Shown one piece after another: positions 1 through 8,604 of a stretch of 64,000 nucleotides of DNA. The first letter of the stretch is position 1; every line of letters begins with the position of its first letter. Both the position numbers and the translations under genes were made by a program. The notes under the pieces are model-generated. The model was given only the letters and a program-made list of their open reading frames with translations. It had not been told where the DNA came from and made no database searches. Source of the stretch: Neorhizobium sp. SHOUNA12A (GTDB taxonomy: Bacteria; Pseudomonadota; Alphaproteobacteria; Rhizobiales; Rhizobiaceae); contig NZ_JALBGV010000020.1 of assembly GCF_023006505.1 (NCBI RefSeq), forward strand, positions 1 through 64,000. The letters run 5' to 3'.

Positions 1-98
1 GGTGCGGCGGCCGTCTGCGCAAAAGCGACGGCGGGCGCAAGAAGCGCCGCGGCGGCGGCACCCACGCGTCCCAGAGTGGAAATCCTATTAAATTGCAT
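1..98 (-). CDS. amtB: AmtB ammonium transporter, 5' end only
   Basis: This is the first 32 or so codons of a minus-strand gene that runs off the left edge of the window. The translated start reads MQFNRISTLGR followed by an Ala/Leu-rich stretch ending in AFAQ, which is a cleavable signal peptide as seen in proteobacterial AmtB. It begins 29 nt after the glnK stop codon, the usual glnK-amtB operon arrangement, in which GlnK plugs the AmtB channel when nitrogen is plentiful. The transporter domain itself is outside the window, so the name rests on the signal peptide and the neighbour. Confidence 0.85.
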   Translation of the reverse strand, partial: MQFNRISTLGRVGAAAAALLAPAVAFAQTAAA

Positions 99-127
99 AG
101 CTAAAAAACTCCCCTGTCAACCGTGCT

Positions 128-526
<399 letters not shown>

Positions 527-551
527 TCATGACAGCGACTGGCCAGATACA

Positions 552-568
552 TTCAAGGGGCGTGCCAG
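552..568 (-). promoter_or_regulatory. Sigma54-type -24/-12 promoter for glnK-amtB
   Basis: Read on the minus strand the site is CTGGCACGCCCCTTGAA. The consensus is YTGGCACG-N4-TTGCW, so the -24 block is perfect, the spacing is right and the -12 block has one substitution (A for C). It lies about 85 nt upstream of the glnK start codon. Sigma54 control of glnK-amtB is well established in rhizobia and enteric bacteria; the assignment here is by motif and position only. Confidence 0.7.
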
Positions 569-660
569 TTTCGAGACACCCTACAAGTTATTGAAATGTA
601 AAGAACTAAACAGCCGGTCTCAAAAAACGGGCATTTGGATGGCGCAATCACGTCCAAAAC

Positions 661-686
661 TTGTGCAAATTTGAAAAATTGCACAA
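661..686. promoter_or_regulatory. Inverted repeat between tesB and glnK (enhancer-type site or tesB terminator)
   Basis: The ends TTGTGCAA and TTGCACAA form perfect 8-bp arms around a 10-bp AT-rich centre. It lies about 100 bp upstream of the sigma54-like promoter, the usual place for an enhancer-protein site, and also 4 bp past the tesB stop codon, where a hairpin could end transcription. The half-site orientation (GTGCA...TGCAC) is the reverse of the textbook NtrC site, so it should not be called an NtrC box. Confidence 0.4.
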
Positions 687-689
687 CTA

Positions 690-1574
690 TTAATCATTTG
701 CCTTTTTCCGAATCAATCCTTCCTGGGCCACCGAGGCGATCAGTGTGCCAGAACGGGTGTAAATGCTGCCGCGGGTCATTCCGCGGGCGCCGGAGGCGCT
801 GGGACTGTCCTGCGTGTAGAGGAGCCAGTCGTCAAATGTGACGGGCCGATGAAACCACATCGCATGGTCGAGGCTCGCCGCCTGAAGTGTCGGATCGAAG
901 ATCGACGTGCCGTGCGGATAGAGCGATGCGTCGAGCAGCGTCATGTCGGAGAGATAGGCGAGCACGGCCGCCTGATAGTGACGGTCGGACGGCACCTGCC
1001 CGACGGTACGAACCCAGATGTCCTGCCGCGGTTCGAGCTTGTCCCTGGTGAGATAGTGCACGAGCGAGGTCGGGCGCACCTCTATCGGCCGCTCCCGGCT
1101 CCAGTAGCGACGCACATTCTCCGGCGCTTTCTTGAGGAAGAGTTCCTTGAACTCCTTTTCCCCCATCAGATCTTCCGCCTGCGTCACCGAAGGCATATCG
1201 ATCTGGTGATCATAACCGCCCTCCTCCACCTGGAACGAGGCCGACATGGCGAAGATCGCCTTGCCGTGCTGCACCGCCACCGCCCGCCGAGTGGTGAAGC
1301 TTGACCCGTCGCGGATGCGCTCCACCTGATAGAGGATCGGAACGGAAGGATCGCCGGGACGCATGAAATAGGCATGCAGCGAATGCACGAAACGATCGGC
1401 CGCGACGGTCCGCTGGGTGGCCATCAGGGCCTGGGCGATCACTTGTCCGCCGAACACCCGCTGCCACCCGACATCGGGACTGGTGCCGCGATAGATGTTC
1501 TCCTCGAGCTTTTCGAGGTCGAGAGTCGCGATCAGCTGTTCCATGGCGGAGGGGGATTCGGTCTGGCGCGACAT
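690..1574 (-). CDS. tesB: Acyl-CoA thioesterase II (TesB)
   Basis: TesB hydrolyses acyl-CoA to free fatty acid and CoA in the cytoplasm with broad chain-length range. The 294-residue protein has the two tandem hot-dog domains of the family. The C-terminal half carries the expected conserved blocks: SLDHAMWFHRP with the catalytic Asp, DSPSASGARG, and VAQEGLIR with the catalytic Gln. I chose the start at MSRQTESP because the reading frame upstream of it has no TesB-like sequence. It is divergent from the UbiH-type gene, with less than 90 bp between the two starts. Confidence 0.93.
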   Translation of the reverse strand: MSRQTESPSAMEQLIATLDLEKLEENIYRGTSPDVGWQRVFGGQVIAQALMATQRTVAADRFVHSLHAYFMRPGDPSVPILYQVERIRDGSSFTTRRAVAVQHGKAIFAMSASFQVEEGGYDHQIDMPSVTQAEDLMGEKEFKELFLKKAPENVRRYWSRERPIEVRPTSLVHYLTRDKLEPRQDIWVRTVGQVPSDRHYQAAVLAYLSDMTLLDASLYPHGTSIFDPTLQAASLDHAMWFHRPVTFDDWLLYTQDSPSASGARGMTRGSIYTRSGTLIASVAQEGLIRKKAND

Positions 1575-1661
1575 TATGACGAACTCCGGCGATAGGAAGC
1601 GGCTGTCGGATGATCTATATCCACCACATGATATTCTCAAGTCTCACGGGAGTTTAGGCAA

Positions 1662-2876
1662 ATGCTGGACATGCTGGTTGTAGGAGGCGGTTATGTGGGT
1701 CTCGCCGCCGCTGTCGCGGTCAAGCAGGCAGCGCCGCATCTGCAGGTCGAGGTGATCGAGGCGGCTCCTGCCGGCGTCTGGGAAAAGGACGAGCGAGCCT
1801 CCGCCATCATCGCCGCCGCAACCCGCATGCTGGACGTCATCGGCGTCTGGAACGAGATTGCCGTGGACGCTCAGCCGATCAACCGGATGGTTGTCACCGA
1901 CAGCCGCACGTCCGATCCGGTGCGCCCGGTCTTCCTCACCTTCGACGGCGAAATCGAGGAAGGCAGGCCGTTCGCCCATATGGTGCCGAACGTCGCCATG
2001 GTGCGGGCACTGCGCGGCGCCGCCGAACGCCTCGGGATTGCCATCCGCCACGGACTTTCCGCCACCGGCTTCCAGTCCGGCAGCACCCGCTGCACCGTGT
2101 CGCTCTCCGACGGTTCGGCCGTCGAAACCCGCCTTCTGGTCGCCTGCGACGGCGTGCGCTCCAAACTGCGCGACATGGCCGGCATCAAGACCGTCACCTG
2201 GGATTACGGCCAGTCGGGCATCGTCGCGACGGTTGCTCACGAGCGGCCGCATGAAGGTGTGGCGGAAGAACATTTCCTGCCGTCCGGCCCGTTTGCCATC
2301 CTGCCGCTCACCAACAACCGCTCCTCGCTCGTCTGGACGGAGCGCACGGACGAGGCCAACCGGCTGGTTGCCTCCGACGACCTGGTGTTCGAGGAGGAGC
2401 TGCAGCGCCGCTTCGGCCACAAGCTCGGCGAACTGACGGTGGTCGGCGACAAACGCGCCTTCCCGCTCGGCCTGACGCTTGCCCGCGCTTTCGTGGCGCC
2501 GCGCATTGCCCTTGCCGGCGATGCGGCGCACGGCATCCACCCGATTTCCGGCCAAGGCCTCAATCTCGGCTTCAAGGACGTCGCGGCGCTTGCCGAAACG
2601 GTGGTCGAAGCCGATCGTCTCGGCCTCGATATCGGCGCACTCAACGTGCTGGAGCGTTACCAGTCCTGGCGGCGTTTCGACACGTTCCGCATGGGTGTGA
2701 CGACTGACGTGCTGAACCGGCTGTTCTCCAACGACATCACGCCCATCCGCATCGCCCGCGACTTCGGGTTGGGCATTGTCGAACGAATGCCGAAGCTGAA
2801 AAGCTTCTTCATCGACCAAGCGGCGGGAAAGAGCGGCGAAGACGGCCCGAAGCTGCTGGCGGGCGAGGCGATTTAA
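1662..2876 (+). CDS. UbiH/UbiF/COQ6-family FAD monooxygenase
   Basis: This is a flavoprotein hydroxylase of the ubiquinone-ring hydroxylase family, 404 residues. The N-terminal dinucleotide-binding motif VVGGGYVGLAAA is at about residues 6-17, and the second FAD motif GDAAHGIHPISGQG, diagnostic of UbiH/UbiF/Coq6 proteins, is at about residue 286. A GGGAG ribosome-binding site sits just before the ATG. In alphaproteobacteria one such enzyme (UbiL type) can hydroxylate more than one ring position, so the exact position attacked here cannot be read from sequence. The gene converges on the Trm112/LON genes across a palindromic repeat. Confidence 0.88.
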   Translation: MLDMLVVGGGYVGLAAAVAVKQAAPHLQVEVIEAAPAGVWEKDERASAIIAAATRMLDVIGVWNEIAVDAQPINRMVVTDSRTSDPVRPVFLTFDGEIEEGRPFAHMVPNVAMVRALRGAAERLGIAIRHGLSATGFQSGSTRCTVSLSDGSAVETRLLVACDGVRSKLRDMAGIKTVTWDYGQSGIVATVAHERPHEGVAEEHFLPSGPFAILPLTNNRSSLVWTERTDEANRLVASDDLVFEEELQRRFGHKLGELTVVGDKRAFPLGLTLARAFVAPRIALAGDAAHGIHPISGQGLNLGFKDVAALAETVVEADRLGLDIGALNVLERYQSWRRFDTFRMGVTTDVLNRLFSNDITPIRIARDFGLGIVERMPKLKSFFIDQAAGKSGEDGPKLLAGEAI

Positions 2877-2890
2877 GCACGCGCCCACAG

Positions 2891-3072
2891 CCCCTCATCC
2901 CGCTGCCGCGACCTTCTCCCCGCAAGCGGGGCGAAGGGGTTATGCCGCGCCGGCCTCCTCAAGGAACGATCTTAAGCGGCTTGTGGCGACGTCGGAAACA
3001 GAGCGGGAAGTTCGCCGCGTTCCTCCTTCGCCCCGCAAGCGGGGAGAAGGTGCCGGCAGGCGGATGAGGGGC
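2891..3072. repeat. Rhizobial intergenic palindromic repeat (RIME-like)
   Basis: The left arm starts CCCCTCATCC and includes ACCTTCTCCCCGCAAGCGG; the right arm (about 3025-3072) includes CCGCAAGCGGGGAGAAGG and ends GGATGAGGGG. The arms are near-exact reverse complements of each other, and each contains its own short palindrome around CCCCGCAAGCGGGG. This is the layout of the RIME-type mosaic repeats scattered between genes in rhizobial genomes. It fills the gap between the convergent UbiH-type and Trm112-like genes and may also act as a two-way terminator. Confidence 0.85.
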
Positions 3073-3085
3073 AACAGCCAGCCTG

Positions 3086-3274
3086 TTAGTCCTCGATCTT
3101 GCGCGCCTCGGAAATCAGCATGATCGGAATACCGTCACGGATCGGGTAGGCGAGCTGCGCCTTCTGGGAGATGAGCTCGTTGGTCTCTCGGTTGAAGGAC
3201 AGCCGGCTCTTGGAGAGCGGGCAGACGAGCAGGTCGAGCAGTTTGGGATCGACCTTGCTGAGTTTCTCGTCCAT
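3086..3274 (-). CDS. Trm112/YcaR-family small protein
   Basis: This 62-residue protein has the Trm112-like core [17 protein letters not shown] and a C-terminal [13 protein letters not shown], both signatures of the family. In eukaryotes and archaea Trm112 activates methyltransferases; the bacterial single-domain form has no settled role. The start at MDEKLSKVD is 11 nt from the LON-domain gene stop, so the two are co-transcribed. The frame continues upstream within the LON gene, but that part has no family similarity. Confidence 0.9.
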   Translation of the reverse strand: MDEKLSKVDPKLLDLLVCPLSKSRLSFNRETNELISQKAQLAYPIRDGIPIMLISEARKIED

Positions 3275-3285
3275 GGACTTGGGCC

Positions 3286-3963
3286 TTACTGCAGGACAGT
3301 GTCGGAATCGCCAAAATCGCGCGCCAGCAGGATTTCCGTGATCGCGATCAGCGTTTCGGCGCGGGTCCGCAGGTCCGGCGCTTCGAGGAGAGCCTGTTTC
3401 TCCGCAGGTCCGAAGGGCGACATCATCGACAGGGAGTTGACGAGCGTGCGGTTGCCGGCGCGCTCGACGCTTTCCCAATCCGCCTCCAGCTTGTTGGCGT
3501 CGAGATAAGCGCGGAAGACGCGCAACAGTTCGGCGCGGTCGACCGTGCTCTCATCGTCCTCGGTGGAGAGGTCCGTCATCATCGGGGCGATCTTGAAGGT
3601 GCGATAGGGATGGCCGTGGCCCACCTCTTCGATGAGCCGGAACCGGCAGATGCCGCTGATGGAGGTGATGTACCGGCCATCGCCGGTTTCGGCAAACGAT
3701 GTGATGCGGCCGATGCAGCCGACCGTCGAGAGCGGAGCATGCGGGCCTTCGGCCGACTCGCCGGATTCGAGCAGCGACGGCTGTACGATACCGATCAGCC
3801 GGTTACCTGCAAGCGCCGCGTCGAACATCGCAAGATAACGCGGCTCGAAGATGTTGAGCGGCAGCTGTCCGCCCGGCAGAAGCAATGCGCCGGTAAGAGG
3901 AAAGACAGGGACCGTTTCCGGCAGATCCTCGCGCTTCAGATATCTCGCATTTCCCACATGCAT
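3286..3963 (-). CDS. LON substrate-binding (N-terminal) domain protein
   Basis: This 225-residue protein corresponds to the N-terminal substrate-binding domain of Lon protease alone; no AAA+ ATPase and no Ser-Lys protease domain follows. Typical features are [26 protein letters not shown] near the N terminus (about residues 18-43) and the SVGCIGRI-like strand. Such stand-alone proteins are common in alphaproteobacteria, where they sit between a thioredoxin-TPR gene and a Trm112 gene, as here. The function is unknown; an adaptor or chaperone role in proteostasis is an inference from the domain and the CnoX-like neighbour. Confidence 0.9.
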   Translation of the reverse strand: MHVGNARYLKREDLPETVPVFPLTGALLLPGGQLPLNIFEPRYLAMFDAALAGNRLIGIVQPSLLESGESAEGPHAPLSTVGCIGRITSFAETGDGRYITSISGICRFRLIEEVGHGHPYRTFKIAPMMTDLSTEDDESTVDRAELLRVFRAYLDANKLEADWESVERAGNRTLVNSLSMMSPFGPAEKQALLEAPDLRTRAETLIAITEILLARDFGDSDTVLQ

Positions 3964-4044
3964 GGGTCCGATACCTCCCAGACAACCACCGGCTCAGACC
4001 AAAGATTCGCTGATTAAAGTAATGTGGGGCACCCACCGGAGAAC

Positions 4045-4074
4045 GCAAGGCCAATCCTTGAGGATCGGCCTTGC
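4045..4074 (-). terminator. Hairpin downstream of the thioredoxin-like gene
   Basis: Arms GCAAGGCC and GGCCTTGC, extended by ATCC/GGAT across one mismatch, close on a 4-nt loop. The hairpin lies 39 nt past the stop codon of the CnoX-like gene and before the LON gene. There is no T-run after it on the minus strand, so factor-independent termination is doubtful; it may attenuate readthrough or stabilise the message. Confidence 0.4.
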
Positions 4075-4113
4075 TTGCGAACACAGGCCCGTGTTCACGA
4101 AAACGGGCTCTGT

Positions 4114-5088
4114 CTACGAAAACAGGATGGAGGACAGGCGGCGGCGGGCGGCGATCGTCGCCGGATCCTTCGGTCCCCAGACATCAAAGAACGCCAGGAG
4201 CTGACGGCGGGCACCGTCGTCGTCGAACGTGCGGTCCTTTCGCATGATCGTCAGCAGGTGCTCGGCGGCCTTGTCCCGTTCGCCCTGAACGTTGAGGATC
4301 TTGGCGAGCTTCAGGCGGGCGTCGTGGTCGTCCGGGTTGTCGTCGAGCTGGCGCTCGAGAGCCACCGGATCGCCGAGCTTACGGGCTTCCTCGATCTGCT
4401 CGATCTTCTTGGCGACCGCCTGGATCGCCGGATCCTTGGCAAGCTCTTCGGGGAGGGAGGCGAGCATCTGGCTGGCACGCGCCGTCTCGCCCGTGGCGAT
4501 CAGGCACTGCATCATGCCGGCGGCAGCCTTGGCATTCTCCGGATCGGCCTGCAGGACGGCGCTGTAAAGCTGGGCCGCGTCCTGGATATCGCCAGCGACC
4601 ATGAAGGCCTCCGCTTCGGCGAGCGCCCCTTCAATCTCGGCCGCATCTTCTGCGCCGGGAGGTCCGGCAAGCTTATCGATGAACTGGCGCACCTGGCTTT
4701 CCGGCACCGCGCCCATGAAACCGTCGACCGGGCGGCCGTCGACAAAGGCGATGACCGCCGGGATCGACTGGATACCGAGCTGGCCCGGGATCGACGGATG
4801 ATCGTCGATATTCATCTTGACGAGCTTGACCCGGCCCTGGCCTTCGTTGACGACCTTTTCGAGAACCGGCGTCAGCTGCTTGCAGGGACCGCACCACGGC
4901 GCCCAGAAATCGACGAGAACCGGCTGGCGGCGCGATTCTTCGAGGACGTCTTTAGTGAAACCGGCCGTGCTCGTATCGGACACGTAACTCCCTGCAGGCG
5001 CCGACGTGGCGGGTGCCGCGCCAAAACTCGCCGAGGCGGTCATCTGTCCGCCGTAAGAACCGCCATAGGGGTTATTGCTGCCGCTCAT
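4114..5088 (-). CDS. CnoX/YbbN-like thioredoxin with TPR tail
   Basis: This is a 324-residue protein with an N-terminal low-complexity lead of about 40 residues, a thioredoxin fold with the canonical WCGPC redox site at residues 65-69, and a C-terminal helical TPR-type region from about residue 170. The architecture matches CnoX (YbbN), a holdase that protects proteins during oxidative stress and hands them to GroEL or DnaK. E. coli CnoX has lost one active-site Cys, but this protein keeps both and may also be a working oxidoreductase. The start at MSGSNNPYGG was chosen over an upstream in-frame Met because the upstream codons have no coding character. Confidence 0.9.
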   Translation of the reverse strand: MSGSNNPYGGSYGGQMTASASFGAAPATSAPAGSYVSDTSTAGFTKDVLEESRRQPVLVDFWAPWCGPCKQLTPVLEKVVNEGQGRVKLVKMNIDDHPSIPGQLGIQSIPAVIAFVDGRPVDGFMGAVPESQVRQFIDKLAGPPGAEDAAEIEGALAEAEAFMVAGDIQDAAQLYSAVLQADPENAKAAAGMMQCLIATGETARASQMLASLPEELAKDPAIQAVAKKIEQIEEARKLGDPVALERQLDDNPDDHDARLKLAKILNVQGERDKAAEHLLTIMRKDRTFDDDGARRQLLAFFDVWGPKDPATIAARRRLSSILFS

Positions 5089-5146
5089 GAATGTTCTCCC
5101 GGGAACGCTTTCGCATCTTTGCCATATAGGCTGCAAAGATCGTATG

Positions 5147-5656
5147 TCAGTCTGTCACTTTCAAGACAAGCGGCGGATGGCCGGTCGCTTCCAGAAAACG
5201 GATGAGATCGTCGCGCCCGATCGACGTGGTGGCATCGTTCGACAGCGGATGGCCGTTGATGATGTCGTGCTTCATCAGGTCTTCGTCGAGCACGAAGGTG
5301 ACATTGCGTCCCGTATCGTTGAAGGCACCGAATACCGTCACCGAGCCAGGAACCACGCCGAGATAGTCCAGGAGCATTTCGGGCCGCCCGAACGAGACGC
5401 GGCTCGACGCTCCGATCACCTTGTGCACGGTCTTCAGGTCGACCGTCGCGCGTTCCTCGACCGTCAGGACGAAATACTGGTCCTTCTTGTCCTTCACGAA
5501 CAGGTTCTTGGTGTGGCCGCCGGGGATCTCGTCACGCAGGCTTTCAGACTCGGCAACCGTGAAGACCGGCGGGTGCGTCTTGGTCGAATGCGCAATGTTC
5601 AGGCTGTCGAGGAAACGGAAAAGATCCTCGGCGGTTTTCGGCTCTGTCTCGGTCAT
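5147..5656 (-). CDS. ProX-type prolyl-tRNA editing (PrdX/YbaK-like) protein
   Basis: A 169-residue single-domain YbaK/aminoacyl-tRNA deacylase protein of the prolyl-tRNA-synthetase-associated type. These trans-editing enzymes hydrolyse Ala-tRNA(Pro) or related mischarged tRNAs that ProRS releases. Seen in the sequence: the GGHTKNLFVKDKK block with the conserved Lys, and SFGRPEMLLDYLGVVPGSV, both typical of the family. The start at MTETEPKT follows a region without family similarity. Alphaproteobacterial ProRS lacks the internal editing domain, so a stand-alone editor fits. Exact substrate choice cannot be told from sequence. Confidence 0.88.
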   Translation of the reverse strand: MTETEPKTAEDLFRFLDSLNIAHSTKTHPPVFTVAESESLRDEIPGGHTKNLFVKDKKDQYFVLTVEERATVDLKTVHKVIGASSRVSFGRPEMLLDYLGVVPGSVTVFGAFNDTGRNVTFVLDEDLMKHDIINGHPLSNDATTSIGRDDLIRFLEATGHPPLVLKVTD

Positions 5657-5975
5657 GCTAATGGATTGGCTCTGTTGGCGGGCGGTTGAGACGCAACCAT
5701 AACCACAATGTTGCCCTCGGCCAAGGGAAGCGCACACGATCTCGTGAAGCGCTTGACCCAGAATGATGGGCGACCATTTAAACAGACATGGAGAACCGGC
5801 CTCCGACTATTCGGTCGGCGGCCTGTAGCCAATTGATAAATAATAACTACTCCAGTTAACTCAAGTTTATTCCGCGCGGCTTTTCGCGCCTCTCGATACC
5901 GGCCCCGGCCAATAACTGCCGCTCAATCTCCAGTGCCGGCGCAGCGCCCGGCTTCTTAACGGAAAGGTCTGCCTC
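5657..5975. other. Intergenic region between prdX-like gene and Mo-hydroxylase operon
   Basis: This 319-bp divergent region should hold the promoters of both flanking transcripts. I see an AT-rich stretch around 5830-5870 and a GGAAAGG ribosome-binding site just before the ATG at 5976. No recognisable operator, RNA or ORF was found. Confidence 0.5.
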
Positions 5976-6434
5976 ATGGTCACCTTCACGCTCAACGGAC
6001 AGGAAAGAACGTTCGACGGCGACCCCGACACTCCGCTTCTCTGGGTCATCCGCGATTTCGAGAAGCTCACCGGCACCAAATACGGCTGCGGCGTCGCCCA
6101 GTGCGGCGCCTGCACGGTGCATCTCGATGGCACGCCGCGACGCTCCTGCGTAACCCCGATCTCGACGATCGAGGGTTCGGAGGTCGTCACGATCGAAGGC
6201 GTTTCCGGCACGGAAGCCGATGCGGTCAAGACCGCCTGGACCGGCCTCGACGTGCCGCAATGCGGCTACTGTCAGTCCGGACAGATCATGTCGGCGGTCG
6301 CCCTGCTGCAGATGGTGCCGAAGCCGACGGATGCCGATATCGACGGCGCTATGGCCGGAAATATCTGTCGATGCGCCACCTACCATCGCATCCGTGCGGC
6401 GATCCACAATGCCGCCAGTTCGATGGAGGGCTGA
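5976..6434 (+). CDS. 2Fe-2S subunit of a periplasm-type molybdenum hydroxylase (IorA-like)
   Basis: The small electron-transfer subunit of a xanthine-dehydrogenase-family enzyme, 152 residues, closest in type to isoquinoline 1-oxidoreductase alpha subunit. Two [2Fe-2S] sites are complete: plant-ferredoxin-type cysteines at residues 38, 43, 46 and 58 ([17 protein letters not shown]), and the helical-domain set at 96, 99, 131 and 133 ([10 protein letters not shown] and ICRCATY). There is no signal peptide, so export must be by co-transport with the Tat-marked large subunit that follows 3 nt downstream. No FAD subunit gene is present, as in other IorAB-type enzymes, which pass electrons to cytochromes instead of NAD. 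Confidence 0.93.
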   Translation: MVTFTLNGQERTFDGDPDTPLLWVIRDFEKLTGTKYGCGVAQCGACTVHLDGTPRRSCVTPISTIEGSEVVTIEGVSGTEADAVKTAWTGLDVPQCGYCQSGQIMSAVALLQMVPKPTDADIDGAMAGNICRCATYHRIRAAIHNAASSMEG

Positions 6435-6437
6435 GCC

Positions 6438-8591
6438 ATGACCATCCAGGACATCAACGCCACCCGCCGCGGTTTCCTTGCCGGCTCGGGCCTCGTCATC
6501 GGCGTCGCCATCGCGCCGAAGATGCTTTCCGCTGCACCGACCGGCGTGCATGCCGGCGGCGATCCGGCGCTGGCCCCGATGAATGCCTTCGTCAAGGTCG
6601 GCACCGACGACACGGTAACCGTGCTCGCCAAGCACATCGAATTCGGCCAGGGCCCGTTCACCGGCCTCGCGACGCTGGTCGCCGAAGAACTCGACGCCGA
6701 CTGGAGCCAGATGCGCGCGGTCCACTCGCCGACCGACAACAAGGTCTATGCCAACCTGATGTTCGGCCTGCAGGGAACCGGCGGTTCGAGCTCCATCGCC
6801 AACTCCTATGAGCAGATGCGCAAGGCCGGCGCCACCGCACGGGCAATGCTGGTTGCGGCAGCCGCCGAGGACTGGAAGGTGCCTGCCTCCGAGATCACCG
6901 TCCAGAAAGGCCGAATCAAGCACACCGCTTCCGGCAGGGAGAGCGGTTTTGGCGCATTTGCCGAAAAGGCGGCCCGCCAGACGCCGCCCGCGGAGCCGAA
7001 ACTCAAGGACCCTAGGGATTTCGTGCTGATCGGCACCGAACTGCCGAAACTCGACACCCATGGCAAGACCAACGGCACCGCGATCTTCACGCTCGACATC
7101 ACGCCTGACAACCTGCTGATCGCCGTCGTTGCCCATCCGGAACATTTCGGTGCGACGGTGAAGAGCTTCAACGATACAGAAGCCCGCAAGGTGCAGGGTG
7201 TGGTCGACGTGAAACAGGTGCCGTCGGGCGTCGCCGTTTATGCGGACAACACGTTCGCCGCGCTCAAGGGCCGCGATGCGCTGAGCATCGAATGGGATCT
7301 CTCCAAGGCCGAGACCCGCTCGTCGGAGGAGCTCGCAGCCGACTACCGAAAGCTCTTCGGCGAAAAGGGGCTGGACGCGGCCAACAACGGCAATGTCGAC
7401 GACGCCTTCAAGGCCTCCGGCCTGCAGACAGTGGAAGCCGAGATCGTCTTCCCATTCCTCGCGCATGCGCCGATGGAACCGCTCGACGCGGTTTTCATCA
7501 AGGCGGACGACGGATCGGTCGATATCTATAACGGCGCGCAGTTCCCGGGCATGGACCAGTCGGTCGCCGCCAAGATCCTCGGGCTCGACGAAACGAAGGT
7601 CAGGGTGAACACCCAGCTCGCCGGCGGCAGCTTCGGCCGCAAAGCGCAGTTCGGCTCGCCCTACATACAGGAAGCGGCAGCCGTCTATGCCGCAACGGAT
7701 CGCAGCCGTCCCTTGAAGCACATGTGGACCCGCGAGGACGACATCCGCGGCGGTTATTACCGCCCGATGTATGCCCACAGGATGCGCGGCGCCATCAATG
7801 CGCAGGGCCAGATCACGGCCTGGGAACAGGTGATCGTCGGACAATCGATCATGGGCAAGGCCGATCTCGACGAGACCTCGGTCGAAGGCGCCTCCAACCT
7901 GCCCTACACGATCCCGAACCTGAAGGTCAGCGCCCACAACGTCCAGCTCTCCATCCCGCCGCTCTGGTGGCGGTCGGTCGGCCACACCCATACCGGCTTT
8001 GCAGTCGAGACCTTCGTGGATGAGCTGTTCCAGAAGATCGGCAAGGATCCGGTCGAGGGGCGTCTTGCGCTGCTCGGCGAAAAGCCACGCCATGCGGGCG
8101 TGCTGAAGAAGGCTGCCGAAATGGCGAACTGGGGCTCGCCTCTGCCGGAAGGCCGCGCCCGCGGCGTTGCGGTGGTCGAAAGCTTCAACACTTTCGTTGG
8201 CCAGATCGTCGAAATTTCGGTCGGGCCGGAAGGCGCACCGCGTGTCCACAAGGTCTGGTGTGCGGTCGATTGCGGCGTTGCCGTCAATCCGAACGTCATC
8301 AAGGCGCAGATGGAAGGCGGCATCGGCTACGGCCTCGGCGCAGTCCTCTTCGATGCGGTGACGCTCGCCAAGGGCGGCAAGATCGTGCAGTCGAACTTCC
8401 ACGACTACCGGTCGATCCGCATCAACGAGATGCCGGATGTGGCGGTGGAGATCATCAAGTCGAGCGAAAAGCCGAGCGGCGTCGGCGAACCCGGCGTACC
8501 GCCCGTCGGCCCGGCGGTTGCCAATGCCTGGCGGCGCCTGACCGGCGCGCCGGTCCGGCAGCTGCCTATCGTCAACATCGTTTCGGCCTGA
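6438..8591 (+). CDS. Molybdopterin-binding large subunit, Tat-exported (IorB-like)
   Basis: The catalytic subunit, 717 residues, of the aldehyde oxidase/xanthine dehydrogenase family. An N-terminal twin-arginine signal (TRRGFLAGSG, Arg10-Arg11) predicts folded export to the periplasm. The GGSFGRK block (about residue 396) and the C-terminal KPSGVGEPGVPP block, which carries the conserved active-site Glu, are family hallmarks. Substrates of this branch are aldehydes or N-heterocycles such as isoquinoline; the real substrate is not readable here. It is translationally close to the iron-sulfur subunit before it and the cytochrome-like gene 13 nt after it, so the three probably form one periplasmic enzyme. 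Confidence 0.92.
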   Translation: MTIQDINATRRGFLAGSGLVIGVAIAPKMLSAAPTGVHAGGDPALAPMNAFVKVGTDDTVTVLAKHIEFGQGPFTGLATLVAEELDADWSQMRAVHSPTDNKVYANLMFGLQGTGGSSSIANSYEQMRKAGATARAMLVAAAAEDWKVPASEITVQKGRIKHTASGRESGFGAFAEKAARQTPPAEPKLKDPRDFVLIGTELPKLDTHGKTNGTAIFTLDITPDNLLIAVVAHPEHFGATVKSFNDTEARKVQGVVDVKQVPSGVAVYADNTFAALKGRDALSIEWDLSKAETRSSEELAADYRKLFGEKGLDAANNGNVDDAFKASGLQTVEAEIVFPFLAHAPMEPLDAVFIKADDGSVDIYNGAQFPGMDQSVAAKILGLDETKVRVNTQLAGGSFGRKAQFGSPYIQEAAAVYAATDRSRPLKHMWTREDDIRGGYYRPMYAHRMRGAINAQGQITAWEQVIVGQSIMGKADLDETSVEGASNLPYTIPNLKVSAHNVQLSIPPLWWRSVGHTHTGFAVETFVDELFQKIGKDPVEGRLALLGEKPRHAGVLKKAAEMANWGSPLPEGRARGVAVVESFNTFVGQIVEISVGPEGAPRVHKVWCAVDCGVAVNPNVIKAQMEGGIGYGLGAVLFDAVTLAKGGKIVQSNFHDYRSIRINEMPDVAVEIIKSSEKPSGVGEPGVPPVGPAVANAWRRLTGAPVRQLPIVNIVSA

Positions 8592-8604
8592 GGATCAAAC
8601 CCCG

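Noticed and set aside
661..686. NifA or NtrC enhancer site
   Set aside because: The TGT...ACA spacing is 18 instead of the 10 needed for NifA, and the half-site orientation is opposite to NtrC; it is kept only as an unassigned inverted repeat.
1644..2888. A 414-codon open frame on the minus strand
   Set aside because: It is antisense to the UbiH-type hydroxylase; the composition is that of a shadow frame.
5856..8402. An 848-codon open frame on the minus strand
   Set aside because: It is antisense to the molybdenum hydroxylase genes, which have clear motifs; no domain or ribosome-binding site is seen.
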